64,000 nt of DNA from Brachybacterium ginsengisoli (GTDB lineage Bacteria; Actinomycetota; Actinomycetes; Actinomycetales; Dermabacteraceae), in the NCBI RefSeq assembly GCF_002407065.1, contig NZ_CP023564.1:3782001-3846000 (forward strand), written 5' to 3'. Below, in pieces: positions 49,943 to 58,704 of the stretch; position 1 is the first letter of the stretch, and every line of letters begins with the position of its first letter. Made by a program: the position numbers and the translations under genes. The notes below the pieces were generated by a model, which searched no databases, was not told the origin of the DNA, and worked only from the letters and a program-made list of their open reading frames with translations.

Positions 49943-51177
49943 CCCGCGCGCACTCCGTCTGGGCCGTGGGCGTCCTGGCCTACCTGTGCGCCGTCTCCGG
50001 GCGGGCGTCCTTCGGGGTGGCCGGGGTCGAGGCCTCCGCCCGCTTCGGCATCGACGGGACGGTGCTGAGCCTGTTCGGCGTGGTCCAGCTGGGCACCTAC
50101 GCAGCGGCGCAGATCCCCGCGGGGCTGTTCCTGGACCGACTGGGCCCGCGCCGCATGCTGGTGCTCGGCGCGCTGACCATGGCCGTCGGGCAGCTGCTGC
50201 TGGCCGTCGCGACCGATGTGCCGACGGCGCTGGTCGCCCGCCTGCTCACCGGTGCGGGCGACGCCGCCACCCTGATCAGCATGGTGCGGCTGGTCGCCAC
50301 CTGGTTCCCCTCCCGGCAGGTCCCGGTGTTCACGCAGCTGGGGACGATGGTGGGCCAGTTCGGGCAGGCCGTGGCGGCAGTGCCCTTCCTGGCACTGCTG
50401 GTGGCGCGCGGCTGGACGGTGGCGTGGGCGAGCCTCGCGGTCCTGCTGCTGCTCAGCGTGGTGCTGGTGCTGGCCGTCGTGCGGGACTCGCCGCCGGGCG
50501 AGCCCGACGCACCCCGGATCGTGCGTGTCCACCCCTCGCAGGTGCTGCGGGACGCGTTCACCTCCCGGCAGGCGTGGTCGGGCTTCTTCCTGCACGCCCT
50601 CACGCTCGCCACCGTGAACGCCTTCCTGTTCCTCTGGGGCGTGCCCTACCTGACCCGCGGCCACGGCCTGGACACCACCGAGGTGGGCGCCCTGCTCACC
50701 CTGAACGTCGTGGTGATGGTGGGCCTCGGCCCCCTCATCGGGGTGGCGACGGGCCGGTTCCCCCACCACCGGGCGCGCATCGGCGCGATCGCCGGCGGCA
50801 TCATCACGCTGGTCTGGGCGATCACGCTGCTGATCCCCGTGCCGCTGACGGCCTGGCAGCTGGTGCCGCTCATGGCGGCCCTCGCAGTCGGCTCGGCGAC
50901 CTGCTCGGTCGGCTTCGACCTGGCCCGCACCGCGGTGCCGCCCCGCGCGATCGGCACCGCCACGGGCATGGTGAACATCGGCGGCTACTCGACGTCCCTG
51001 CTGGCCGTGCTGCTCATCGGCATCGTGCTGGACCTGCGCGCACCGGACGGCGCCGCGACGCTCGGCGACTACCGCGTCGCGTTCGCCTGGGTGGGCGTGC
51101 TGGTCGCGGCGGTCGCCGTCGGGCTGTGGGTGACGGCCCGCGAGCCCCGCGCCGGGGTCACGCCCCCGGCGCGCTGA
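49939..51177 (+). CDS. MFS transporter coupled to the LysR regulator
   Basis: A 412-residue twelve-helix MFS carrier of the NNP/CynX-like or OFA-like group; I cannot narrow it further. TM1 is VWAVGVLAYLCAVSGRASFG, with GVVQLGTYAAAQIPAGLFLD and the loop motif DRLGPRRMLVLGALTMA after TM2, and LLTGAGDAATLISMVRLVATWFP (core GDAATLISMVRLVATWFP) in TM4-TM5. GTG 49939 overlaps the regulator stop by four bases. The 3' end overlaps the convergent hydroxyacid dehydrogenase gene by 20 bases. Substrate unknown; co-translation with LysR suggests the regulator senses the transported compound. Confidence 0.88.
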   Translation: MTRAHSVWAVGVLAYLCAVSGRASFGVAGVEASARFGIDGTVLSLFGVVQLGTYAAAQIPAGLFLDRLGPRRMLVLGALTMAVGQLLLAVATDVPTALVARLLTGAGDAATLISMVRLVATWFPSRQVPVFTQLGTMVGQFGQAVAAVPFLALLVARGWTVAWASLAVLLLLSVVLVLAVVRDSPPGEPDAPRIVRVHPSQVLRDAFTSRQAWSGFFLHALTLATVNAFLFLWGVPYLTRGHGLDTTEVGALLTLNVVVMVGLGPLIGVATGRFPHHRARIGAIAGGIITLVWAITLLIPVPLTAWQLVPLMAALAVGSATCSVGFDLARTAVPPRAIGTATGMVNIGGYSTSLLAVLLIGIVLDLRAPDGAATLGDYRVAFAWVGVLVAAVAVGLWVTAREPRAGVTPPAR

Positions 51178-52150
51178 CCACGTTCCGCGGAGTGCGCCCT
51201 GCGGCGACGGCCGTCACCTCGCCGAGCACCTCGGCGCCGGTGGCGGCGGCGAAGTCCGCGGTCCAGCACAGGGCATGCGGGGAGAGGACCACGTTCTCGA
51301 GCGCCGGCAGCGGGCTGCTCGCGGGGAGCGGCTCGACCTCGAAGACGTCCAGCCCGGCGCCCGCGATCGCGCCCTCCTGCAGGGCGGTGACCAGGGCGGA
51401 CTCATCCACCACGGCGCCGCGGGCGATGTTGATGAGGAAGGCGGAGTCCTTCATGAGCGCGAGCTCGCGGGCACCGATGAGGTGGCGGGTGCCCGGTGCG
51501 GAGGCGACGGTGAGGATCAGGTAGTCGCTGCGGGCGATCACCTCGTCGAGCGCGAGCTGCTCGATGCCGGCCTCGGCGCAGAACTCGGGGCGGGGCGAGC
51601 GGTTCCAGGCGATGACGTCGAGGTCCAGGGCGCGCAGCTGGCGCACCGTCTCACGCCCGATGCCGCCGAGTCCCACCATGCCGATGGTGGCGTCGGCGAG
51701 CCCGGGCCCACGATGCTCGGCCTTGCGGTCCCACGCCGCCTCCCGCACCAGGCGGTCCTTGGGCAGCAGCGAGTGCGCGAGGGCGAACAGGAAGGTCAGG
51801 GCGGTGTGCGCCATGGGGACGCGCAGGCCGGTGGGGGCGTTGGTGACGGTGATCCCGGCGGCGGCGCAGGCCTCGAGGTCCACGGAGTCGTAGCCGGCAC
51901 CGAAGCGGGCCACGTGCTTCAGGGTGGTGCCGCCCTCGAGCTGCGCCGGGCCGAAAGGGGTGCCGCTGAGCAGCAGCAGGGCGTCGAAGCCGCGCAGATC
52001 CTCGGCGGTGAGGTCCCGGCCGGCCTCGCCCACCAGCGACCATTCGATCCCGTGGTCGGCGAGGGTGCCCAGCCCGATGTCGCCGTAGATGGTCGACCCG
52101 TCGGCCTCGGCGTAGTCGGCGGTGATCGCGAGCTTCCAGGGGGTGCTCAT
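51158..52150 (-). CDS. D-2-hydroxyacid dehydrogenase
   Basis: A 330-residue NAD(P)-dependent 2-hydroxyacid dehydrogenase. NAD motif GMVGLGGIGRETVRQL (about 160-175), catalytic Arg in NIARGAVVDESALV, Glu in VFEVEPLPASSPL and His in LSPHALCW. LLLLSGTPFGPAQLEGGTTL and RFGAGYDSVDLEACA in the substrate domain are typical of phosphoglycerate-dehydrogenase-like enzymes. Its ATG overlaps the stop of the FMN oxidase gene upstream, so a 2-hydroxy or 2-keto acid shared by the two enzymes is likely. It is the promoter-distal gene of the block running from 55846, and overlaps the convergent MFS gene by 20 bases. Confidence 0.9.
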   Translation of the reverse strand: MSTPWKLAITADYAEADGSTIYGDIGLGTLADHGIEWSLVGEAGRDLTAEDLRGFDALLLLSGTPFGPAQLEGGTTLKHVARFGAGYDSVDLEACAAAGITVTNAPTGLRVPMAHTALTFLFALAHSLLPKDRLVREAAWDRKAEHRGPGLADATIGMVGLGGIGRETVRQLRALDLDVIAWNRSPRPEFCAEAGIEQLALDEVIARSDYLILTVASAPGTRHLIGARELALMKDSAFLINIARGAVVDESALVTALQEGAIAGAGLDVFEVEPLPASSPLPALENVVLSPHALCWTADFAAATGAEVLGEVTAVAAGRTPRNVVSAPGA

Positions 52151-53445
52151 GCGGTGGCTCCCTTCGTGGTGGCGGAGGTGGCGACGGCGCCGGTCTCCGG
52201 CTCGCGGTGCACCCCGGTGCCGTGCCACGCCTCGGGGTACTCCACGAAGCCGCGATCCAGGGCAGCGATGCTGGTCGCGCCCAGCTGGCCCATGGCGAGC
52301 TCGAGCTCGCCGTCGAGGATGTCGAGCACGCGGTCCACGCCCTTCTCCCCCGCCGCGGCGTTGCCGTAGCCCCAGGCCCGGCCGATCGAGACGAGGTCCG
52401 CGCCCACGGCCAGGGCCTTGGCGATGTCGTCGCCCGTGCGCACCCCGCCGTCGAAGACCACGGTCAGGTCCTCGCCCACGGCGTCCACGATCATCGGCAG
52501 CGCCCGGATGGTGCTGGGCGTGGAGTCGAGCTGGCGGCCGCCGTGGTTGGAGACGTAGATGCCGTCGGCCCCCACGTTCCGGGCACGCAGGGCGTCCTCC
52601 GGGGTGAGGATGCCCTTGAGGTACAGCGGGCCGTCCCACTGCCGCCTCACCTCCTGGATGTTCTCCCAGGTGAGGGTGAGGTTCGCGAGGTGCTTCGCCA
52701 CGAACTCCTGGTGCGAGACGGCGTTGTCGCCCTGGATCTGGTCCTTGAGGTTGCGGAAGCCGATCGCCGGCGGGCGCATGATCGCGCGGGTCCAGTTCAG
52801 GTGCCGGATCGCCTCGACGGCGTTCTGCGGGGTGACCTTGGGCGGGATGGACATCCCGTTTCGGTGGTCGCGGTAGCGCTTGCCGTTCAGAGGGACGTCC
52901 ACCGTCACCACGAGCACCTCGGCGCCGATCCCCTGGGCGCGCTCGATGAGGTTGGTGACGATCTGCTCGCTCTTGTACATGTACAGCTGGTACCAGAGCG
53001 GGCCGGTGGCCTGCTCGGCCAGCTCCTCCATGGTCCAGTTCGAGGCGGTGGAGATCGTGAAGGGGATCCCGGCCCGTCCGGCGGCGCGCACGGCGCCGAG
53101 CTCCCCTTCCCCGCCGATCATGCGCTGCAGGCCCAGCGGACCCATCACGTAGGGGCGGTCCAGCGCGATGCCGTCGGCCGTGGTGGAGACGTCGATGTGG
53201 GAGATGTCGGTGAGCCAGCGCGGCCGGAAGCGCACCTCGCGCAGGTCGCGCACGTTCGCCTCGAGGGTGATCTCGTGGTTGGAGGCGCCGTCGATGATGT
53301 CGAAGGCCATGGTGGGCAGGCGCCTCTTGGCCAGGCGCCGCAGATCCTCGATCGACGGCGCGGAGTCCACGGGGTCCAGGCGGAGCCCGCCGGCGGCGAG
53401 CATCTTCGCGAATTCGAGGGCTCCGCTGAGGGGGGAGTCGGGCAT
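52147..53445 (-). CDS. FMN-dependent alpha-hydroxyacid oxidase/dehydrogenase (LldD family)
   Basis: A 432-residue FMN enzyme that oxidises L-2-hydroxy acids to 2-keto acids. Landmarks: RRLAKRRLPTMAFDIIDGAS, YVMGPLGLQRMIGGEGE, QLYMYKSEQIV, TVDVPLNGKRYRDHRNG, the Lys in YLKGILTPEDA, the catalytic His and Arg in VSNHGGRQLDSTPS and FDGGVRTGDDIAKAL with GRAWGYGNAAAGEKGV. The active-site pattern is complete. A loop around residues 200-235 holds the usual membrane or quinone-interaction region of LldD relatives. L-lactate, which both diketo-acid hydrolases in the window should release, is a plausible substrate; glycolate or a C4 hydroxy acid also fits. AAGGAGAG precedes ATG 53443-53445. Confidence 0.92.
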   Translation of the reverse strand: MPDSPLSGALEFAKMLAAGGLRLDPVDSAPSIEDLRRLAKRRLPTMAFDIIDGASNHEITLEANVRDLREVRFRPRWLTDISHIDVSTTADGIALDRPYVMGPLGLQRMIGGEGELGAVRAAGRAGIPFTISTASNWTMEELAEQATGPLWYQLYMYKSEQIVTNLIERAQGIGAEVLVVTVDVPLNGKRYRDHRNGMSIPPKVTPQNAVEAIRHLNWTRAIMRPPAIGFRNLKDQIQGDNAVSHQEFVAKHLANLTLTWENIQEVRRQWDGPLYLKGILTPEDALRARNVGADGIYVSNHGGRQLDSTPSTIRALPMIVDAVGEDLTVVFDGGVRTGDDIAKALAVGADLVSIGRAWGYGNAAAGEKGVDRVLDILDGELELAMGQLGATSIAALDRGFVEYPEAWHGTGVHREPETGAVATSATTKGATA

Positions 53446-53531
53446 CGGTGATCTCTCCTTCGAGGTCGGTCCTGCGGTGTCGGGTCGAGCGGTCCTGCGG
53501 TCGAGCGGGTCGTGATCTGCGGGTCGAGCCG

Positions 53532-54416
53532 TCAGGCGGGCCTGCCGCGCAGCACCTCGTAGACGATCGAGTCGTCGCGACGGTCCCAGCCCAGCTCGCT
53601 GCCGCGCCGGTAGAGCTGCTGGGCCGACGCCGCGAGCGGCACCTCCTGGCCCACCTCCTCGGCGGCCTCCGCGACCAGCCCCATGTCCTTCACGAAGATG
53701 GTCAGCGCGGAGCGCACGTCGTCGAAGGTGCCGTCGACCATGCGCCGGCCGCGGTCTCCGAACATGAACGACGCCGCGGCGCCGGTGCCGAGCACGTCGT
53801 GGACCTGCGCGAGGTCCAGGCCCATCGAGTCCGCGAGGGCGAGCGCCTCGCCGGCGGCGGCGATGTGCACCCCGCACAGCAGCTGGTTGACGATCTTGAA
53901 CCGTTGGCCGTCGCCGGGGCGGGGGCCGACGACGGGGGCGTTCGCGGCGAGCGCGTCCAGCACCGGGCGCACGGCGGCGATGTGCTCCTCGGCGCCGCCG
54001 ACCATGATCAGCAGGTCGCCGTCGGCCGCCCGGGCGGTCCCGCCGGAGACGGGGGCGTCGACCACCCGCGCTGTTCTGCCCTCGAGGCGCTGCGCGGCGC
54101 TCTCGATCGCGGCGGGGCCCACGGTGGACATGACCAGCAGCGTCGACTCCGCGGTGAGGACCTCGGCGATGCCCTCCTCGCCGAAGAGCACGGCGTCGAG
54201 CTGGGCGGGGGTCGCGACCATGACGGCCACGACGTCCGCGCCGCGGGCGGCCTCCCGGGCCGACTCGGCGGTGTCGGCGGCGTCGGCGACGGCCTCGCGG
54301 GCGGCGCTGCTGAGGTCGAAGGCGGTGACGGGCAGCCCGGCGCCGGCGGCGGCGCGGGCCATCGGGGTGCCGATCGCGCCGAGGCCGATCCAGGCGAGGG
54401 TGGGGGTCGCGGTCAT
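53532..54416 (-). CDS. Beta-hydroxyacid dehydrogenase, LtnD-like
   Basis: A 294-residue NAD-dependent dehydrogenase of the 3-hydroxyisobutyrate family. AWIGLGAIGTPMARAAAGAG is the nucleotide loop, VVDAPVSGGTARAADGDLLI the substrate loop, QRFKIVNQLLCGVHIAAAGE contains the catalytic Lys, and FVKDMGLVAEAAEEVG follows. Placement directly next to a DUF1537 kinase is the pattern of L-threonate or D-erythronate catabolism, in which LtnD oxidises C2 before kinase OtnK or DtnK acts. Here the next pathway member, the OtnC decarboxylase, is missing, so the natural substrate may differ. ATG 54414-54416; 68 bases after the kinase stop. Confidence 0.87.
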   Translation of the reverse strand: MTATPTLAWIGLGAIGTPMARAAAGAGLPVTAFDLSSAAREAVADAADTAESAREAARGADVVAVMVATPAQLDAVLFGEEGIAEVLTAESTLLVMSTVGPAAIESAAQRLEGRTARVVDAPVSGGTARAADGDLLIMVGGAEEHIAAVRPVLDALAANAPVVGPRPGDGQRFKIVNQLLCGVHIAAAGEALALADSMGLDLAQVHDVLGTGAAASFMFGDRGRRMVDGTFDDVRSALTIFVKDMGLVAEAAEEVGQEVPLAASAQQLYRRGSELGWDRRDDSIVYEVLRGRPA

Positions 54417-54484
54417 GGGGTGCTCTTTCGCAGTGGGCGGGACGGTGGGGCGAGTCAGGGGCGGTTCGAGGGAGGGGAGGGTTC

Positions 54485-55846
54485 TCAGCGGGCGGCGACG
54501 GCCGCGGTGAGGGTGTCGACCACGTCCGCGAGGGCGTCCGCGCCGCCCACGTTGCCGGGGAAGACGACGTAGGGCATGCCGAGCACCTCCTCGGGCGCCT
54601 CCTGGGCGGAGAACAGGGAGACCTGGCCGGCCCAGAACTGGCCCTCGACCCGCGCGCGGCGGATCCCGAGCCCGTTCGCGGCGACCTCGTGGGAGGTGAT
54701 CCCGCCCTTGGCCACGACCCAGGCGGGGCGTGCGGTGCGCACGCGGCGCACCACCTCGACCACCGCGTCGGAGACGCTGCGGGCGATCGCGAGGGACTCG
54801 GCCGGATCCTGCGTGCGCACGAGCTCCCGGCTCGTGTAGATCACGCAGTCGGTGGAGGTCAGGGCGTCGCGCACCGCGGCGGCGAGGGCGGCGAGGTGCT
54901 CCTCGCGGCGCTCGTCGAGCACGGAGGGGACGTCGATCTCGATCTCGCGGAGCGCGCCGCGCTCCTGGACCACCTGCAGCTGGGTGGTGGTGAGGCCGAC
55001 GTGCGAGCCGACGACCACCAGGCCGTGCTCCTGCCGCCCCGCGGGGACGGGGATGTCCGCCGGGCCCACCACGTGCGCGCCGCTCTGGCCCGCCAGGGGG
55101 CGCACGAAGGAGGGGGCGCAGCGGGTGAGCAGGGTGCGGCCGGCGGCCTCGAGCTCGGCCACCACCCCGGCGACGACCTCCATGTCCGAGTACTCGGTGG
55201 CGTTGACGACCACCCAGCGGCGGTCGCGGGCCGAGCCCAGGATCTCCCGGACCCGCTCCGGCCCGCCCTCGCGGATGTCAGTCAGGGACAGGCTGAGGAC
55301 GTCCTCCGCGGCGAGGGCGCCGCCGGAGCGCTCGGCGAGGAAGTCGCGCAGGTCCGAGCTGGTGAATCCGAAGGTCGCGTCGCGGGCGAAGTCCGTCCGG
55401 GCCACCTCGACCGCGGTCCCGTCGACCGTGGCGTAGTGGATGTCGCCCTCGGTGAAGCGGCCCGCCTCGAGCATCGCCGGGCACAGCAGGATCGCGTCGA
55501 CCTCTCGCCCGTGGGCGGCGAGCTCGTCCGCGATCGCGAGCGGCTCGGCGATGACGTGGCCGCGCAGCGTCGAGTCGGAGCGGGAGACGACGTGCAGCCC
55601 GTCGACCGGGACCCCCGCCTCGAGCACGCCGCCGACGATCCGGCGGTTCAGCGCGACCGCCTCCGCCTCCCCCAGCGCCCGCGTGTTGGTCAGCACGAAG
55701 CAGGCCGAGCCTGCCTCGGCGAGGACCTCCGCGGGGACCGACGGGTCCTCGTCGAAGGCCACGTCGATCCCGGCCACGCACTGCGAGCCGGTGGGGTCGT
55801 CGTCGAGGATCAGCAGGCGGCGGGCGGGGGCGACGGTCTCGGTCAC
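54485..55846 (-). CDS. Four-carbon acid sugar kinase family protein (DUF1537)
   Basis: A 453-residue member of the DUF1537 ATP-dependent sugar-acid kinases, which phosphorylate 3-keto-tetronates (OtnK, DtnK), D-threonate, or 3-oxo-isoapionate (OiaK). The N-terminal substrate domain opens LLILDDDPTGSQCVAGIDV, then VSRSDSTLRGHVIAEPLAI and LLCPAMLEAGRFTEGDIHYA; the C-terminal nucleotide domain contains VVAKGGITSHEVAANGLGI and MPYVVFPGNVGG. Both domains are full length. The first motif and SRSDSTLRGH are diagnostic. The gene follows the GntP permease (98 bases) and precedes the LtnD-like dehydrogenase. GAAGAAGGAC upstream is its ribosome site. Substrate choice among the named acids is open. Confidence 0.92.
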   Translation of the reverse strand: MTETVAPARRLLILDDDPTGSQCVAGIDVAFDEDPSVPAEVLAEAGSACFVLTNTRALGEAEAVALNRRIVGGVLEAGVPVDGLHVVSRSDSTLRGHVIAEPLAIADELAAHGREVDAILLCPAMLEAGRFTEGDIHYATVDGTAVEVARTDFARDATFGFTSSDLRDFLAERSGGALAAEDVLSLSLTDIREGGPERVREILGSARDRRWVVVNATEYSDMEVVAGVVAELEAAGRTLLTRCAPSFVRPLAGQSGAHVVGPADIPVPAGRQEHGLVVVGSHVGLTTTQLQVVQERGALREIEIDVPSVLDERREEHLAALAAAVRDALTSTDCVIYTSRELVRTQDPAESLAIARSVSDAVVEVVRRVRTARPAWVVAKGGITSHEVAANGLGIRRARVEGQFWAGQVSLFSAQEAPEEVLGMPYVVFPGNVGGADALADVVDTLTAAVAAR

Positions 55847-55944
55847 GAGGTCCTTCTTCCACGGGAACAGCTGGCGGGGCAGGTGGGCGGGGACGGGAGA
55901 GGGCCGGTGCGCCGCAGCGCACCGGCCCTCAGCCTGTCAGAGAG

Positions 55945-57345
55945 TCATGCGGCGATCACGAACACCACGGCCGACAGCGCGAAGCCGAGCAGCGAGATGG
56001 TCGTGCCCACCAGGGACCAGGTCTTGAAGGTGGTCACGGTGTCGAATCCGCAGAACTTGCCGATCAGCCAGAACCCGGAGTCGTTCACGTGCGACCAGCC
56101 GATCGAGGCCGCGCCGATCGCGATGACCATGGCCGCGACCGCGACCGAGCCGAAGTCGCCGCCCATGATCGCCGGGGCCATGATCGAGGCGCCGGTGGTC
56201 GCGGCGACGGTCGCCGAGCCCTGCGCGACGCGCATCGCCATGGTGACCAGGTAGGCCGCGACGATGAGCGGCAGACCCATCGCGTCCAGGCCGTTGGCGA
56301 CCTCGGTGCCGATGCCGGTCTCGGTCAGGACGCGGCCGAAGGCGCCGCCCGCGCCGGTGATCAGGATGATCGAGCAGACGGGGGCCAGGGCGTCGTCCAC
56401 GAGCTCCTCGAGCAGCCCGCCCACCTTCTCGCCGCGGCGGCGACGCGGCACGACGTACAGCAGCACCATCGCGGTCAGGGCCGAGAGCGCGAGCGCGACC
56501 GGCGTCGCGCCCAGGAGCCGGGAGAGCTGGAACAGGACGTTGTCCTCGGAGACCGAGCCCGACTTCTCCAGGGTGGACAGCCCGGTGTTGAAGAAGATCA
56601 GCACCAGCGGCATCAGCAGCACCAGCAGGATCGCGCCGAAGGCGGGGCGCTCCTCGACGGGGACCTCGCGCGGATCGCCCAGCAGGGCGGGCACGGGGGT
56701 GTCGGGGTAGCGCCGCGCGATGGCGCGGGCCACCAGGTAGCCGCCGAAGTACCAGGTGGGGAGGCCGATGAGGAGGCCGACGACGATCACGAGGCCGACG
56801 TCCGCGCCCATGACGGTCGCGGCGGCGGTGGGGCCCGGATGCGGGGGCAGCAGGGCGTGCATCATCATGAACGACGCGATCGAGGGCAGCACGTAGAGCA
56901 TGAACGAGCCGCCGAGGCGACGGGCCACGGTGTAGATGACCGGCAGCATCACGATGAAGCCGGCGTCCAGGAAGATCGGGAACGCGTAGAACAGCGAGGC
57001 GACGGAGAGGGCCAGCGGGGCCCGCTGCTCGCCGAAGGTGTCGAGCATCTTGTCGGCCAGCACCTGGGCGCCGCCGGTGATCTCGATCAGCCGTCCCAGC
57101 ACGGCGCCGAAGCCGACCAGCAGGGCGACGGTGCCGACGGTGGTGCTGAAGCCGGCGATGACCACGTCGATGACGTCGGCGACCCCGATCCCGGCGGCGA
57201 GGCCGGTGGCCACCGCGACGATGAGCAGGGAGAAGAAGGCATGAAGCCGGGTCTTGATGATGAGGACCAGCAGCAGCACGATCGCGACGACCGCGATCGA
57301 GAGCAGCAGCCAGACCGGGCGGTCCGCGAGGACGAGTTCTTCCAC
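55945..57345 (-). CDS. GntP-family sugar-acid:proton symporter
   Basis: A 466-residue membrane protein with roughly fourteen helices. GntP features include KTRLHAFFSLLIVAVATGLA, GFSTTVGTVALLVGFGAVLG, ASLFYAFPIFLDAGFIVMLP, MMMHALLPPHPGPTAAATVM (core ALLPPHPGPTAAA, diagnostic), ITGAGGAFGRVLTETGIG and the near-terminal WSHVNDSGFWLIGKF. Start is GTG 57343-57345 after GGAGA. Known members carry gluconate, idonate, erythronate or threonate. Position before a DUF1537 kinase and LtnD-like dehydrogenase favours a C4-C6 aldonate. A second GntP gene starts at 63577. Confidence 0.94.
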   Translation of the reverse strand: MEELVLADRPVWLLLSIAVVAIVLLLVLIIKTRLHAFFSLLIVAVATGLAAGIGVADVIDVVIAGFSTTVGTVALLVGFGAVLGRLIEITGGAQVLADKMLDTFGEQRAPLALSVASLFYAFPIFLDAGFIVMLPVIYTVARRLGGSFMLYVLPSIASFMMMHALLPPHPGPTAAATVMGADVGLVIVVGLLIGLPTWYFGGYLVARAIARRYPDTPVPALLGDPREVPVEERPAFGAILLVLLMPLVLIFFNTGLSTLEKSGSVSEDNVLFQLSRLLGATPVALALSALTAMVLLYVVPRRRRGEKVGGLLEELVDDALAPVCSIILITGAGGAFGRVLTETGIGTEVANGLDAMGLPLIVAAYLVTMAMRVAQGSATVAATTGASIMAPAIMGGDFGSVAVAAMVIAIGAASIGWSHVNDSGFWLIGKFCGFDTVTTFKTWSLVGTTISLLGFALSAVVFVIAA

Positions 57346-57529
57346 GGGGGAATCTCCAGAGAACGGGTGGGCGCACGTCGTCGGGGCCCGGCGCGTCGGC
57401 GCCGGGGCCGGGCTGTCGCTCGGACCCCGGGCGCGCGGCGCGGGATCCGGGCGGCGATGCCCGGCCGACGGGCATGGCCCGGCGGATGGTGGTGGGGGTC
57501 CGGGCCGGCGCGAGCCGGCCCGGAGGGGG

Positions 57530-58516
57530 TCAGGCGTTCTTCGGGGTGGCCTTCGGGGCCGGGCCGAGCTCGGCGAGGAGCTGGGACATCTTGGCGTAGG
57601 CCTTGTTGCGGTAGGCGATGAGCTCCGCGGCGGTGGCCTCGTCGTAGTCGCCCAGCAGGCCCTTGCCGTTCTTGACGCCCTTGCGGTCCTCGGCGACGGA
57701 GTCGGTGAGGATCTTCGGGGTGGACAGGCGGTCGCCGAAGGCGTCCTCGAAGGTCACGAAGCAGTTGGCGTAGACGTCCAGGCCGGCCTGGTCGGCGATC
57801 GCGAACGGGCCGAAGAAGCCCAGACGGAAGCCGAAGGTGGTGCGGACGATGGTGTCGACGTCCTCGGCGGTGGCGACGCCCTCCTCGACCACCGAGGTGG
57901 CCTCCTTGAGCAGCGCGTACTGGAGGCGGTTGAGGACCATGCCGGGGGTGTCGGCGACCTGGGCGCCCTGGTTGCCGGACTTCTCCAGCAGCTCCTTGAC
58001 CGCGGCGACGGCCTCGGGGGTGGTCGACTCGCCGGCGACGAGCTCGACGCCGGGGATGAAGGGGGCCGGGTTGGAGAAGTGCACGGTGAGGAAGCGCTCG
58101 GGGTTCTTCACGGCGCTGACGAGCTCCTTGACCGGGATGGTCGAGGTGTTCGTGCCGATGATCGCGTCGGGGCGGGCGTGCTCCGAGATGGTCGCGAGGA
58201 CGTCGCGCTTGACGTCGAGGCGCTCGAAGACGGCCTCCTCGATGAAGTCGACGTCGGAGACGGCGTCCTCGAGGGTCTTGCCGGCGGAGATGTTCTTCTC
58301 GACGAGATCGGCGGAGCCCGGGGCGTACAGGCCCTGCGCCTCGAAGTCCCGCGCCTCCTGGCGGAGGCGCTCGAGGGAGGCGTTCGCGTTCTCGACGCTG
58401 ACGTCGGCCACGGTCACCTGGAAGCCGGCGATGGCGAGGACCTGGGCGATGCCGCCGCCCATGTAGCCCGCGCCCACGATGGTCACGGTGGAGATGGTCG
58501 AAACGGTGGTGGTCAT
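57530..58516 (-). CDS. 3-hydroxyacyl-CoA-dehydrogenase-fold NAD dehydrogenase
   Basis: A 328-residue protein of the 3-hydroxybutyryl-CoA dehydrogenase family: NAD loop VTIVGAGYMGGGIAQVLAIA (about 11-30), FIEEAVFERLDVKRDV, GTNTSTIPVKELV, the catalytic His in TVHFSNPAPFIPGVELV (usual form HFFNPP), and TPGMVLNRLQYALLKEA. In this sugar-acid block a CoA ester is unlikely; the family also contains L-gulonate 3-dehydrogenase (lambda-crystallin) and carnitine dehydrogenase, so oxidation of a 3-hydroxy sugar acid is the better guess. ATG 58514-58516 with GAAGGAG upstream. The palindrome at 58599-58610 lies in its promoter region. Confidence 0.87.
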   Translation of the reverse strand: MTTTVSTISTVTIVGAGYMGGGIAQVLAIAGFQVTVADVSVENANASLERLRQEARDFEAQGLYAPGSADLVEKNISAGKTLEDAVSDVDFIEEAVFERLDVKRDVLATISEHARPDAIIGTNTSTIPVKELVSAVKNPERFLTVHFSNPAPFIPGVELVAGESTTPEAVAAVKELLEKSGNQGAQVADTPGMVLNRLQYALLKEATSVVEEGVATAEDVDTIVRTTFGFRLGFFGPFAIADQAGLDVYANCFVTFEDAFGDRLSTPKILTDSVAEDRKGVKNGKGLLGDYDEATAAELIAYRNKAYAKMSQLLAELGPAPKATPKNA

Positions 58517-58598
58517 GAGGGGACTCCTTCGTCGATGGTGCCGCGGCCGAGGGCTCCTGAGGGGAGCCGGTCGTCGGCCGGTCAGGGCGAGCCTATCG

Positions 58599-58610
58599 AT
58601 CCTATTGGAT
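58599..58610. promoter_or_regulatory. Shared palindromic site 2
   Basis: ATCCTATTGGAT, identical to 40153-40164. Gene-strand reading ATCCAATAGGAT contains TAGGAT, 83 bases before the ATG at 58516. It lies in the gap between the SDR stop and this gene, indicating a separate promoter. Confidence 0.6.
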
Positions 58611-58704
58611 ATTGACTAGTGGTGGAACCGGCGGCCCCGCACGGCGGGCACCGCCTCCCGCGGAGCCTTCCCGGCGGCGAGGCCAACGGGAGGGCGGCCG
58701 GGGA

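Noticed and set aside
57530..58516. Fatty-acid or butanoate role for the 3-hydroxyacyl-CoA dehydrogenase homologue
   Set aside because: No thiolase, enoyl-CoA hydratase or acyl-CoA gene nearby; all neighbours handle sugar acids, and this family includes L-gulonate dehydrogenase.
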